DNA from: Lientehia sp934351765
GTDB lineage: Bacteria > Bacillota > Clostridia > Lachnospirales > Lachnospiraceae
NCBI RefSeq assembly: GCF_052118925.1
Contig: NZ_JBQKGG010000007.1
Location: forward strand, 53,657 to 117,656
DNA length: 64,000 nucleotides
Direction of reading: 5' to 3'
The position numbers and the translations under genes are program-made. Within the stretch, counting starts at the first letter, position 1. Each line of letters begins with the position of its first letter. Positions 53,253 to 61,857 of this stretch are shown piece by piece. The notes below the pieces were generated by a model. The model had not been told where the DNA came from and ran no database searches. It saw only the letters and a list, made by a program, of their open reading frames with translations.

Positions 53253-53948
53253 CTACATCTTATCATCCACATAAACCATAGTCAGCATGCAGAATACATA
53301 GGTCTGGATACAGCCGGAAAACAGATCCAGATACGCGTGCAGAAACGCCGGAATACCCAGCTTTGCAATTACCAGCGGTATGATTCCATACCACAATGCC
53401 ATTATGATGGTTCCAACCAGCATATTGGCAAACAGACGCAATGACAATGATATCGGTGTTGCGATCTCGCCGATCAGATTGATCGGGAAAAACAGCGGAA
53501 TCGGCTCAAACAGGCTCTTGACAAGGCCGAAGCCCTGGCACTTGATCCCGTTGTACTGGATCATGAAAAACGTGATCAGACCCAAGCCAAGTGTGACACC
53601 ATAATCCGCGGTCGGCCCCCGAAGGCCCAGCAGACCGGACAGATTACAGATCAGGATAAACAAAAACAGCGTTCCCAGATAATTCAGGAATTTTTTCGGC
53701 TGTTTCATATTTGTTTTGACCATTTTGTCCAGCATCTCCACAATGGTCTCCGCCACATTCTGGAATCCGGTGGGAACTTCCTTCGCCTTTTTCATGCAGC
53801 GATTGACTGCAAAGGCAAAGATTAAAAGCACCACGGTCACAATGATCAAGGAGACATGGGTCGTCGTCAGCCAGAACGTATGTCCGAACAGCTGGTAGCT
53901 CACCAGTCCGTGAATCACGAAATCCGCTTCACATAAAATCATTCTCAT
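53253..53948 (-). CDS. atpB: ATP synthase a subunit
   Basis: 231 aa membrane subunit with five to six helices; the SLSLRLFANMLVG helix carries the essential stator Arg, and QTYVFCMLTMVYVDD is the C-terminal helix. Start at 53948 has GGGGTGAG upstream; longer in-frame starts add non-family residues. Confidence 0.95.
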   Translation of the reverse strand: MRMILCEADFVIHGLVSYQLFGHTFWLTTTHVSLIIVTVVLLIFAFAVNRCMKKAKEVPTGFQNVAETIVEMLDKMVKTNMKQPKKFLNYLGTLFLFILICNLSGLLGLRGPTADYGVTLGLGLITFFMIQYNGIKCQGFGLVKSLFEPIPLFFPINLIGEIATPISLSLRLFANMLVGTIIMALWYGIIPLVIAKLGIPAFLHAYLDLFSGCIQTYVFCMLTMVYVDDKM

Positions 53949-53984
53949 GCTCTCACCCCTTTCTCGTTGAAGTAGGTTGTGCAT

Positions 53985-54398
53985 CTATCTTTCAGCCTCG
54001 GGATCCTTTTTCCCGAAACGGCAGAAAGCCTTATGAATAAGTGGCCATACATACACCCCAAGCTTCAGGGTAAACAGGCCTGCCAGGATCGCCAGCATGT
54101 GAAACCAGCCGGATCTCCAGGCCAGAATAAAAATTACCGCACTGGCGGCCACCCGGATGATCCAGGCACGCATGGCATGGTTTTTCGCAGCCCTTTCCTC
54201 CATCAATTCCAGGGAGGTTTCCAGGGTTATGCTCATATGAAGAAAATAAGCTGCCGCCATGGCGGTTCCGAGAAGAAAGCCGGGAAGAACCCCGTCTCGA
54301 AGCCCCCAGAAGATCAGCACCACGACGGTTCCGACGATTCCCCAGAGCAGAATCCCAAGAAGAACCTCCTTCACCACCCGGTCTGTATGTCTAAGCAT
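53985..54398 (-). CDS. ATP synthase-associated membrane protein (AtpI-like)
   Basis: 137 aa with four predicted membrane segments (about 12-32, 39-58, 75-95, 100-125). It sits between atpZ-like and atpB genes, the usual place of the AtpI/UncI assembly protein, whose sequences diverge strongly. Overlaps the preceding gene by 8 bp. Confidence 0.75.
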   Translation of the reverse strand: MLRHTDRVVKEVLLGILLWGIVGTVVVLIFWGLRDGVLPGFLLGTAMAAAYFLHMSITLETSLELMEERAAKNHAMRAWIIRVAASAVIFILAWRSGWFHMLAILAGLFTLKLGVYVWPLIHKAFCRFGKKDPEAER

Positions 54399-54690
54399 CC
54401 CGTTTCTCTCCTTTTTCCGTCTTGTCCTTTTCCCCGCGCGTTTCGCTTCGCAGCTCCTGCTCCAGCGTTTCCTCTTCTCCCGGCGTCACAAATTTTTTCG
54501 CCATGAGATAGGCGCTTCTCGCACCCGCCAGGACTCCCAGGATCAGCCAGATCAGGGTCGTATGAATGGAAAACTTATGATCCATCCAGATTCCGACCGC
54601 CACGCAAAGGACAACCGGAGTTACCATGGTAATACCAAGCTGGCTCACCAGGCCCAGCGCCTTGACCAGCTCTCTGTGATTTTTTTTCAT
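54391..54690 (-). CDS. AtpZ/AtpI family protein
   Basis: 99 aa with two membrane helices (about 10-33 and 43-65) and a charged tail; the LVSQLGITMVTPVVLCVAVGIWMD opening is typical of AtpZ-type proteins that lead atp operons and may assist Mg2+ or assembly. First gene after the atp promoter. Confidence 0.85.
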   Translation of the reverse strand: MKKNHRELVKALGLVSQLGITMVTPVVLCVAVGIWMDHKFSIHTTLIWLILGVLAGARSAYLMAKKFVTPGEEETLEQELRSETRGEKDKTEKGEKRDA

Positions 54691-54708
54691 GGTTTCACCA
54701 TTCCAATG

Positions 54709-54737
54709 ATTATAGCACCATCAAAATTTCGGTTCAA
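54709..54737 (-). promoter_or_regulatory. atp operon promoter
   Basis: Minus strand TTGAAC (54732-54737), 17 bp, TATAAT (54709-54714), 18 bp upstream of the first atp gene. Confidence 0.75.
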
Positions 54738-54779
54738 TGGGCAAATTATGACAATTGCCATACCAATTTGATATACTGG

Positions 54780-55268
54780 TTATACCTGTACATTCAAGCT
54801 TCTGCCCGAGCGCTGATACCGGACGATCTCAATTCCAGCCGACCGAAGCATCCGCTTGGATGCACGCACGGCCGCTGTATCTGCATACTTATCATCTGCA
54901 TAAATAATCGTTTTAATACCACTCTGGATAATGGCCTTCGCACATTCGTTACAGGGAAACAGCGTCACATAGATCTTGCTTCCCTCCAGGCTGCCGCCGC
55001 GATAATTCAGAATGGCATTGAGCTCGCTGTGGGTGCTGTAAAAATACTTTGTTTCATAGGGGTCTGCGCCCTCCCGCTCCCAGGGGAACTCATCATCAGG
55101 GCAGCCCTTGGGGAAGCCGTTGTAGCCCATGGAAAGGATCTTGTTATCCTGGCTCACGATACAGGCGCCCACCTGGGTCCCCGGATCCTTGGAACGCATA
55201 GCGGAAAGCTCTGCCACGCCCATGAAATACTCGTCCCACGAAATATAATCCTGTCGTTTTCCAGACAT
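54780..55268 (-). CDS. dCMP deaminase-family protein
   Basis: 162 aa zinc-dependent deaminase: HSELNAI (zinc His and catalytic Glu) near residue 80 and PCNECAKAI with two zinc cysteines, preceded by MGYNGFPKGCPDDEFPWER. It probably converts dCMP to dUMP for thymidylate synthesis; ComEB belongs to the same group. Transcribed with the next three upstream genes; it ends 42 bp before the atp promoter. Confidence 0.9.
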   Translation of the reverse strand: MSGKRQDYISWDEYFMGVAELSAMRSKDPGTQVGACIVSQDNKILSMGYNGFPKGCPDDEFPWEREGADPYETKYFYSTHSELNAILNYRGGSLEGSKIYVTLFPCNECAKAIIQSGIKTIIYADDKYADTAAVRASKRMLRSAGIEIVRYQRSGRSLNVQV

Positions 55269-55284
55269 ACTGCCTCCGGAGGAC

Positions 55285-55713
55285 TCAGTCCTCGATCTGT
55301 GCGATTCTTCTCTTATGGCGTTCCTCGCCGGAGAAGGGTGTATTTAAAAAGGTATCAATGATCTTGATCGCCAGTCCGGGGCCGACTACGCGTGCTCCCA
55401 TGGCAACGATGTTTGCATCATTATGAAGTCTTGTCGCTTCCGCAGAGAAGCAGTCGGAGCAGAGCGCCGCCCGGATTCCCTTAAACTTATTTGCGGTAAT
55501 GGAGATTCCGATTCCGGTACCGCAGATCAGGATTCCCTTTTCACATTCACCGCTCTGAATGGCTTTCGCCACCAGCTTTGCATAAACCGGATAATCCACG
55601 GCCTCGGTGCTGTAGCAGCCGAAGTCCTTATATTCCAGTCCGTTTTTCTCCAGATAAGCGATCACTTCCTGCTTTAATTCATAACCGCCGTGATCACAGC
55701 CAAGTGCTATCAT
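55285..55713 (-). CDS. rpiB: Ribose 5-phosphate isomerase B
   Basis: 142 aa. IALGCDHGGYELK at the start and GILICGTGIGISITANK with the active-site Cys, followed by HNDANIVAMGARV. Start at 55713 lies behind AAGGAGG; a longer frame would overlap the phosphatase-like gene by 32 bp. Interconverts ribose 5-phosphate and ribulose 5-phosphate. Confidence 0.95.
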   Translation of the reverse strand: MIALGCDHGGYELKQEVIAYLEKNGLEYKDFGCYSTEAVDYPVYAKLVAKAIQSGECEKGILICGTGIGISITANKFKGIRAALCSDCFSAEATRLHNDANIVAMGARVVGPGLAIKIIDTFLNTPFSGEERHKRRIAQIED

Positions 55714-55717
55714 GTCT

Positions 55718-56170
55718 CTACTCCTCCTTAAAAATAATTTCTGCCGCAACCTTTACCAAAAGGTCTATATGCTCATAACAGGCTCCGTAGTCGGCCAGAC
55801 TGCCGCCCATGGGCTCTGTGATATCGCCCTCCTGCCCGGTGAATTCCCGAAGGGTAAACACATTGGGATTCTCCGGAAACAATTCCTTCACCTGCTGTTT
55901 TTCCGCGCGGGTCATGGTTAAGATCACCGTTCCGGGGATCAGATCCTCGCGGGTTAAAGGCCTTGCCGCTTCATCAAGAAGCTCCAGCTGATGGCTTTTT
56001 AAGATCGCCACTGCTTTCTGGTTAATGGGCTCCGGGAACAGAACCACCAGGCCTCTGGAAGCTACCTGGATCTCCCGTCCTCCGCGAACACCCTCAAATA
56101 CTGCCGCCGCCATGTTGCTGAGACAGGTATTGGCCGTACAGACAAATAAAACCTTTTTTACCCTGCCCAT
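55718..56170 (-). CDS. Low-molecular-weight phosphatase relative lacking catalytic Arg
   Basis: 150 aa of the LMW-PTP/arsenate reductase fold, close to YwlE-type protein arginine phosphatases by position next to the Sua5-type gene and rpiB. The P-loop that should be CxxxxCRS reads CTANTCLSN: the phosphate-binding Arg is Leu (codon CTC). The nucleophile Cys and the late general-acid-like DITEP block remain. It probably binds but does not hydrolyse phosphate efficiently. Confidence 0.85.
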   Translation of the reverse strand: MGRVKKVLFVCTANTCLSNMAAAVFEGVRGGREIQVASRGLVVLFPEPINQKAVAILKSHQLELLDEAARPLTREDLIPGTVILTMTRAEKQQVKELFPENPNVFTLREFTGQEGDITEPMGGSLADYGACYEHIDLLVKVAAEIIFKEE

Positions 56171-56174
56171 CTCC

Positions 56175-57236
56175 TCACTCCCGACATTCTATAATCCGAT
56201 GACCTGCCGCCTTAGTCAGTCGGTTCATGATCGCGCCGCTTAAGGGACTGTCATCAAAGCTCTCCGAAAAGATACAGTCCACGGCCTCCTCATCAAAGGC
56301 CCGGAGCACATCATATAAATTATGGGCAATGGTCTCCGGCTGCGTTCTTGTTCCGATGATCTTCTTCACCGGGGCCTCATAAAGCCCAGCAGACTCCTCG
56401 GTACAGATCACTCCGGCCCTCTTTCCCTCTGCGGCCGCCGTCCGGAGCGCCTCGTTTATGGCTCTTGCCGCCGCAGGAACGCCTCCGCGGTAAATCGTCA
56501 GCTCTGCCTTCGGCGCATAATGGCGATATTTCATGCCCGGTGCCTTCGGATGAACCCCCGGCGCCATCTGTCCCAGGCTCGCCCGGTCAAGCGCCACCCC
56601 GCCAATAACCTGTTCCAGCATTTCTTTTGTAATATACCCCGGCCGTAGGATCGTCGGCGTATCCTCAGACACATCAATAATGGTCGACTCCAGACCGATT
56701 CCCACCTCGCCGCCATCTACGATCATATCGATCTTTCCATCCATGTCCTCAACCACATGGGAGGCCTTCGTGGGACTGGGCCGTCCGGAGGTGTTGGCAC
56801 TGGGAGCCGCAATGGGCGTTCCCGCCGCCTTTATCACTGCCCGCGCCACCGGGTGGCTGGGCATCCGTACCGCCACGGTATCAAGACCGCCGGTCGTTCC
56901 GTAAGGAACGAGGTCACTTTTCTGAAAGATCATGGTCATGGGCCCGGGCCAGAACGCCTCTGCCAGCGCTTTTGCTGTCTCCGGGATCGCCCGCACCAGC
57001 GGCACCAGCTCTTCCATGGATGTAATATGAAGGATCAACGGGTTATCCGACGGACGTCCCTTGGCCGCATAAATCCGCTTTGCCGCCGTCTCGTTTAAGC
57101 CGTCTGCGCCAAGCCCGTAAACGGTTTCCGTCGGGAACGCCACCAGACCGCCCTCCGCCAGAATCCTTCCGGCTTCCTCCGCCGCAGCATTATTGATATT
57201 GTTTTCATCGATTTGTATAATTTTTGTTTTCATCAT
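56175..57236 (-). CDS. Threonylcarbamoyl-AMP synthase (Sua5 type)
   Basis: 353 aa enzyme for the first step of tRNA t6A synthesis. YrdC domain (about 10-205) with FPTETVYGLGADG and KGRPSDNPL and PSANTSGRPSPT, followed by the C-terminal Sua5 domain. A TATACT (57243-57248) lies only 6 bases before the ATG, and no ribosome site is seen, so the message could be leaderless. Operon with the phosphatase-like, rpiB and deaminase genes. Confidence 0.93.
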   Translation of the reverse strand: MMKTKIIQIDENNINNAAAEEAGRILAEGGLVAFPTETVYGLGADGLNETAAKRIYAAKGRPSDNPLILHITSMEELVPLVRAIPETAKALAEAFWPGPMTMIFQKSDLVPYGTTGGLDTVAVRMPSHPVARAVIKAAGTPIAAPSANTSGRPSPTKASHVVEDMDGKIDMIVDGGEVGIGLESTIIDVSEDTPTILRPGYITKEMLEQVIGGVALDRASLGQMAPGVHPKAPGMKYRHYAPKAELTIYRGGVPAAARAINEALRTAAAEGKRAGVICTEESAGLYEAPVKKIIGTRTQPETIAHNLYDVLRAFDEEAVDCIFSESFDDSPLSGAIMNRLTKAAGHRIIECRE

Positions 57237-57367
57237 AATTTCTAGTATAACATTTTGGAGAGAAAATGAAAAGGAGATATTTTCGTGATGAAAGGAGATT
57301 TTGAGAAAGAAGCTGTATTTTTTCCAAGACTTTTAATGCTATATCCGGAGCAGCAGACGCCTGTATA

Positions 57368-57724
57368 TTATTCTCCCCAGAAATCAGGATTTTCCTGTGT
57401 TCGCAGCGGAATCCGAAAAAGCTTCCAGAGGAAGTTTTCCCGTTCATCATAAATATCTGTCACATATACGGTATCGTTCTCCAGTCTGTAAAATACATAG
57501 TTTCGTCCTGTATGGAGACAGCGATACGGTGTCGGAACTCCCAGCAGTGCCTCCACAGACACTCCCTTTCTCGGCTGATCCTGGAGACCTCTGATTCCAC
57601 CGGTAATCCTGGATATAACTTTTATGGCCGTTTCCTGTCCGTACATTCCAGTGATCTGTCGCTTTAATTCGGACAGTTTATCTCTGGCATTTGGAGAATA
57701 TTTTAATTTATAGGTCAAATTCAC
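57368..57724 (-). CDS. RelE/ParE-superfamily toxin
   Basis: 118 aa. Pattern YKLKYSPNARDKLSELKRQI, GGIRGLQDQPRKG, YRCLHTGRNYVFYRLENDTVYVTDIYDERENF is typical of ParE/RelE toxins, including late Arg and Tyr positions. It overlaps the antitoxin gene by 4 bp. Target (gyrase or mRNA) cannot be told from sequence. Confidence 0.85.
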   Translation of the reverse strand: MNLTYKLKYSPNARDKLSELKRQITGMYGQETAIKVISRITGGIRGLQDQPRKGVSVEALLGVPTPYRCLHTGRNYVFYRLENDTVYVTDIYDERENFLWKLFRIPLRTQENPDFWGE

Positions 57725-57984
57725 CCTACCCCCAGTTCTTTTTCCAGCTCATCGGCATCGATCCAGCCCTCGGCTTCGGCTCTTTCTTCTGCTTTCTGTA
57801 ATTTCAGAAGAAGCGCATAAGCTGCTTTACAGCGATCCAGTTCGTCAATTTCTTCCATCGTAAGAATCCCATATTCACCATGGCCGTTTCTTGTCAGGTA
57901 TACCCGGCTTGTGCTATCGACTTCTTTTAATACATCGGTATAATTTCTCAGATCGGAAATTGGTTTTATATTTGGCATATTCAT
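57721..57984 (-). CDS. Phd/YefM-like antitoxin
   Basis: 87 aa. N-terminal DNA-binding part (IKPISDLRNYTDVLKEVDSTSRVYLTRNGHGEYGILT) matches Phd/YefM antitoxins; the acidic C-terminal helix (EERAEAEGWIDADELEKEL) would wrap the toxin. GGAGG precedes the start. First gene of the pair. Confidence 0.87.
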   Translation of the reverse strand: MNMPNIKPISDLRNYTDVLKEVDSTSRVYLTRNGHGEYGILTMEEIDELDRCKAAYALLLKLQKAEERAEAEGWIDADELEKELGVG

Positions 57985-57998
57985 TCCTCCTTTCCTTT

Positions 57999-58046
57999 AT
58001 TGTACTCCCCATTTCCATAAACAGCAACAAATTCACGTGTGAATTT
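57999..58046 (-). promoter_or_regulatory. Toxin-antitoxin promoter with flanking palindrome
   Basis: Minus strand TTGCTG (58022-58027), 17 bp, TACAAT (57999-58004). The palindrome AAATTCAC/GTGAATTT (58029-58046) abuts the -35 and is a likely antitoxin operator. Confidence 0.6.
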
Positions 58047-58062
58047 ATCAGCATATTTTCTT

Positions 58063-58827
58063 TTATTCCCCTGCTGCCTCCCCCAGATACTCCAGTATCC
58101 CCTTCGCCAGTGCTTCTGCCACCTGATCCTGATACGCTTCGTCGGACAGCTTCTGTTCTTCGTCCGGATTGCTCAGAAACCCGCACTCGGCGATGACAAT
58201 GGGGCATTTGACATGAATGAGAAGATAGTAGGAGGTATTTTCCTTGATCCGGCGGTTCTTCTCCCGGCTGATGGTATCGTTGAACACGGTCTGGAGCGCC
58301 TCTGCCAGCTTTTTCCCTTCTGCGGAGCTTTTGTAATAAAAAACCTGGGAGCCGCGGACAGACGGATCGCTGTAGCTGTTCTGATGGATACTTACGGCAA
58401 AGGCCGCTCCGCTTTCGTTGATGATCCGGCAGCGTTCTTCCAGATCCGAGAGCTTTTGGTTTTTCGCGGAGGCATCGGAAAGCCCCTGATCTGTCTCTCT
58501 CGTGAGTATCACGGTGATTCCGTTCTTCTCCAGAAGCGCCTTCGTTTTACAGGTAATAGAACGATTGATATCCTTTTCCTTCGTCCCGGAAACACCGATC
58601 TTCCCCGGATCGGAACCGCCGTGCCCCGCATCCAGCACAACAACCGTCTGCGAAGCTCTGCTGTTTCCGGTTTCTCCGCGGTTTTCCGCCTCCTGTTCTC
58701 TTCCGTTTTCCACAGGAATGCCGTTTGTCTGTTTTCCGGCCATCTCCCAGACGGGAAACGGGCCGGTGAAGGCGAACACTGCCAGTAAAAGCAGAATTCC
58801 CATCAGCAGTTCCATATGCCGCTTCAT
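58063..58827 (-). CDS. cwlD: N-acetylmuramoyl-L-alanine amidase (CwlD-like)
   Basis: 254 aa Amidase_3 enzyme. One N-terminal membrane/signal helix (about 4-25), then zinc ligands in VVLDAGHGGSDPGK, catalytic-region SIHQNSYSDPSVRG, and IAECGFLSNPDEE with the Glu. In spore formers CwlD acts on cortex peptidoglycan. Start at 58827 follows GGGGGA; that ribosome site lies in the 3' arm of the terminator ending the eut operon. Confidence 0.9.
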   Translation of the reverse strand: MKRHMELLMGILLLLAVFAFTGPFPVWEMAGKQTNGIPVENGREQEAENRGETGNSRASQTVVVLDAGHGGSDPGKIGVSGTKEKDINRSITCKTKALLEKNGITVILTRETDQGLSDASAKNQKLSDLEERCRIINESGAAFAVSIHQNSYSDPSVRGSQVFYYKSSAEGKKLAEALQTVFNDTISREKNRRIKENTSYYLLIHVKCPIVIAECGFLSNPDEEQKLSDEAYQDQVAEALAKGILEYLGEAAGE

Positions 58828-58882
58828 AAAAAAAGTCCCCCAAATGCTTCGTTTTTTCATCATATGCCGAAGCGTTTGGGGG
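58828..58882 (-). terminator. eut operon terminator
   Basis: CCCCCAAATGCTTCG (58837-58851) / CGAAGCGTTTGGGGG (58868-58882), then seven T on the minus strand, ending right at the cwlD start codon. Confidence 0.88.
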
Positions 58883-58892
58883 GTATGACAGC

Positions 58893-59327
58893 CTACTGCC
58901 AGTCTGCGGGATAAACAAAGTATGCATATCTCGTCTTCGCAGGTGTCTGGAAATGGATATGGGAATCCTTCGGAATATAAATAATATCTCCGGGATTTCC
59001 GGTCACCACACGGCCGTCGATCTCGATCTCCAGCACGCCATCAATTACCATATCATATTCATCATAGGTCAGAGTCCACTCAAAGCTTGTATGATCCAGC
59101 TCCATGATGCCGCAGCCCATTCTGGGGGCTTCTTCCAGTGTCACCACATCCTTCAGCGCCACGCCGTCCTGTTTGAACGGCTCACACTTCACGGTATCCG
59201 TCCTGATCTTAATGATTCCGCTGGGATCCTTCTGTTTTTCAAAGCTCTCTTTTGCGGGGCCTGCCTGCGCGGACTCCTCAAGAACCTTCTGAATGACCTG
59301 CTGGATCAGCTCTTCACTTACATTCAT
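58893..59327 (-). CDS. eutQ: EutQ cupin
   Basis: 144 aa single-domain cupin; beta-barrel strands EYDMVIDGVLEIEIDGR, GDIIYIPKDSHIHF and the TRYAYFVYPADW end match EutQ, an acetate kinase-like or accessory factor of ethanolamine utilisation. Start at 59327 has AAAGGAG upstream; a longer frame would translate the ACAG-rich repeats. Last gene of the operon. Confidence 0.9.
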   Translation of the reverse strand: MNVSEELIQQVIQKVLEESAQAGPAKESFEKQKDPSGIIKIRTDTVKCEPFKQDGVALKDVVTLEEAPRMGCGIMELDHTSFEWTLTYDEYDMVIDGVLEIEIDGRVVTGNPGDIIYIPKDSHIHFQTPAKTRYAYFVYPADWQ

Positions 59328-59344
59328 GTCATTCTCCTTTCTGC

Positions 59345-59394
59345 CTGTTTCGATCTGTTTCTGTCTGTTTTTATCTGTTTCTGTCTGTTTACGC
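59345..59394. repeat. Five 10 bp tandem repeats before eutQ
   Basis: CTGTTT starts recur every 10 bp at 59345, 59355, 59365, 59375 and 59385. The units differ in the last four bases. They lie between the eutH stop and the eutQ ribosome site. Confidence 0.75.
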
Positions 59395-60639
59395 CTCTTC
59401 CCTGCCGTCCTTATCCTCTTTTTCGACAACCGCCTCTACCTTGGAGAGCAGCTTGGGGGAAAGAAGGTTTGCAAGAAGCAGTGCGGTGATACCTGCCACC
59501 AGCTTGCCGACGATAACCGGGAAAATCATTTCAGAGTTTACACCTGCGGTAAATCCAAGATGATCACCGAATACGAATGCCGCACTTACTGCAAATGCCA
59601 CGTTGAGCAGCTTGCCCTTCGCATTCATCTGATCCATGATGTTGAACATAGCGATGTTATTTGCCAGGGTTGCGACAAGACCGGCAGAGCCATTCTCGTC
59701 CATGCCAAACCTTCTTCCCAGTGCGTTCAGTGCTTTTCCGAAGGTTCTTGTGATCCACAGTACCATGGGGAATGCGCCGATCAGGACAATGGCAATCTGT
59801 CCGCAGGTTAAAAGTCCGGACTCCAACGGGATTGTTCCGGCTGCGTCAGGCTCTACCATAAGATTGAATAACGGAAGCTTGATTTTGGTCTGATACTCAA
59901 ATACTGCGATCATGGTAAGAATCGTAATTACCACCGTAACACCGGTACCGAATTTATTGAAGCCGTTAATCATCTTTCCGGGCTTGAACCAGAGGCCGAG
60001 AACAATAAGACCCGCAATAATGATAACCGGAATCAGGTTTACAAGGATTGTCCCCATACCGATCTTGTACTGGGTCATGTTCATGACAAGACCTCCGACG
60101 ATACAGCCGATGGGAATCGTGATCATACCGGCAAGAACACCTGCACCGAGATACGGCCGGTCTTTCTTTTTAATGATCGACAGCGCAACGGGAATGGTAA
60201 ATACCAGGGTCGGTCCCATCATGGTTCCGAGAATCAGGCCGGCATAGTTTCCGACTGCCTGATTGGAAGCAAGCTCCATGGCCAGCGGATAACCGCCCAT
60301 GTCGCATGCCAGCAATGTCGTTGCAAACATGGAGGGATCAGCGCCCAGCAGCTCATAGATTGGAACGATAATCGGCTTTAAGATAATCGCCAAAACCGGT
60401 GCTGCTGCCACAACGCCTGCCATTGCCAGCGCCAGAGGCCCCATGGCATTAAATCCCTCTTCAAACTTTTCACCATATCCGTGTTTGTTTCCACGGATCT
60501 TGTCAATCGCACCTACGATCATAAAAATCATCATAATAAACATGATGACTGAATTGATGGAAAGATTAGAAATCCACTCCTTCAAGCTCCCTGTCAGGAC
60601 ATCCATGTTTGTAAGATTATCAAGCAATTCCTGAAACAT
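59389..60639 (-). CDS. eutH: Ethanolamine transporter EutH
   Basis: 416 aa with about 11 membrane segments; LLACDMGGYPLAMELASNQAVGN and AMFNIMDQMNAKGK are typical EutH blocks. It mediates ethanolamine uptake, most relevant at low external concentration. Sits between eutN and eutQ. Confidence 0.94.
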   Translation of the reverse strand: MFQELLDNLTNMDVLTGSLKEWISNLSINSVIMFIMMIFMIVGAIDKIRGNKHGYGEKFEEGFNAMGPLALAMAGVVAAAPVLAIILKPIIVPIYELLGADPSMFATTLLACDMGGYPLAMELASNQAVGNYAGLILGTMMGPTLVFTIPVALSIIKKKDRPYLGAGVLAGMITIPIGCIVGGLVMNMTQYKIGMGTILVNLIPVIIIAGLIVLGLWFKPGKMINGFNKFGTGVTVVITILTMIAVFEYQTKIKLPLFNLMVEPDAAGTIPLESGLLTCGQIAIVLIGAFPMVLWITRTFGKALNALGRRFGMDENGSAGLVATLANNIAMFNIMDQMNAKGKLLNVAFAVSAAFVFGDHLGFTAGVNSEMIFPVIVGKLVAGITALLLANLLSPKLLSKVEAVVEKEDKDGREEA

Positions 60640-60664
60640 ATTCCTCCTCCTGTCTCTGTTATTT

Positions 60665-60940
60665 TTATACGTCCACGATCTCCTGATTGTCTACGATCCC
60701 CACGATGGTAGCGTCAACCGGAATATCCATGCTTCCGGCTGCGCCACGCGCAGAGCTTCCGCCGACATAAAGCACCTTTTCTCCGACACCGGCCCCGATG
60801 ATATCGGCAGCCACGATAGGCGTCTCAATGGGTGCTTCATTCAGGAGATTGATAGGCTGAACCACCAGGAGCTTCAGGCCTGCAAGTTTCTCTTCCTTCC
60901 TTGTTGCCCAGATATTTCCAATCACTTTTCCTGTTTTCAT
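60665..60940 (-). CDS. eutN: Microcompartment vertex protein EutN
   Basis: 91 aa pentameric shell protein (EutN/CcmL fold): GKVIGNIWATRKEEKLAGLKLLVVQ, AADIIGAGVGEKVLYVGGSSAR and ATIVGIVD. It caps shell vertices. Confidence 0.95.
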   Translation of the reverse strand: MKTGKVIGNIWATRKEEKLAGLKLLVVQPINLLNEAPIETPIVAADIIGAGVGEKVLYVGGSSARGAAGSMDIPVDATIVGIVDNQEIVDV

Positions 60941-61010
60941 GGTTCTCCGCCCTTTCTCTCATTTTCCGCTGCAATCGTACTTATGCCGATCCTGCCTTTA
61001 CCAGTCATTC

Positions 61011-61835
61011 CTATCTCTCCGGTTCCAGGACACAGTTCATGGCAATCCCGGCCGGAGTCACAAGGAACGGATTCTCCGGTTTGATTGTCCGGATTCCGGT
61101 TTCCTTTTCAATAATCTTCTCAATGCCGGTCAAACAGCAGGTTCCGCCGCACAGGTAGATCGTATCCACATCCTTTCCGCTTACATAGCGGCGAATGATC
61201 GAAGCAATCTTTTCCGCGACCGGCTTCAGCACCGGAAGAATTTCCTTATGCCGGCTGTAATCCTGCTTAATCTGCTCCGCCTCTTCAAAGGGAATATGGT
61301 AATTGCCAGCCAGTACCAGGGAGAGGTGCGTTCCCCCGGTGGGTTCGTCCTCTACCTGTACCACTCTTCCGTCATGAATCACCGCAAGCCCCGTCGTTCC
61401 GCCGCCCACATCAACAATCACGCCGTTGTCGATCTTGTAGACCGCGTTGGCGGAAGAAGGCTCATCGAGGACTGCCGTAACCTCAAACCCCGCTCCCTCT
61501 GCCACATACTGATGGGTCTTTATGCTGCTCTCCGTACCGGCGGGCATGGCAATGGCGCACTCGACAAGCTCCTGCCCCAGCCGTTCTTCCAGCTTTTCCT
61601 TCAGCTCTTTTACAATCCTCAGCGCGCCGGAATAATCGACCACCACACCGTCCCGCAGAACTCTGGCCGCCTGCTTCTCACAGGCTACCGGACGATTTTC
61701 TTCGTCCAGAACTACTAAAACGATGTAGGCAGTTCCCAGATCCAGTCCGGTCTTTAACCTGCCCTTATGGGGAAAGGTCTTTGTTTCGGACTCTCCTACC
61801 TGTTTCATGAATGCTTCCACTGCTTTGATATCCAT
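61011..61835 (-). CDS. eutJ: EutJ, Hsp70-like chaperone
   Basis: 274 aa actin/Hsp70-fold ATPase: phosphate-1 GLDLGTAYIVLVVLD, phosphate-2 IVDVGGGTTGLAVI, adenosine motif YLCGGTCCLTGIEK. EutJ is presumed to help enzyme assembly or reactivation in the compartment. No gene in the 70 bp gap to eutN. Confidence 0.94.
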   Translation of the reverse strand: MDIKAVEAFMKQVGESETKTFPHKGRLKTGLDLGTAYIVLVVLDEENRPVACEKQAARVLRDGVVVDYSGALRIVKELKEKLEERLGQELVECAIAMPAGTESSIKTHQYVAEGAGFEVTAVLDEPSSANAVYKIDNGVIVDVGGGTTGLAVIHDGRVVQVEDEPTGGTHLSLVLAGNYHIPFEEAEQIKQDYSRHKEILPVLKPVAEKIASIIRRYVSGKDVDTIYLCGGTCCLTGIEKIIEKETGIRTIKPENPFLVTPAGIAMNCVLEPER

Positions 61836-61857
61836 AGTAACTCCCCTTGTCTGTTTC

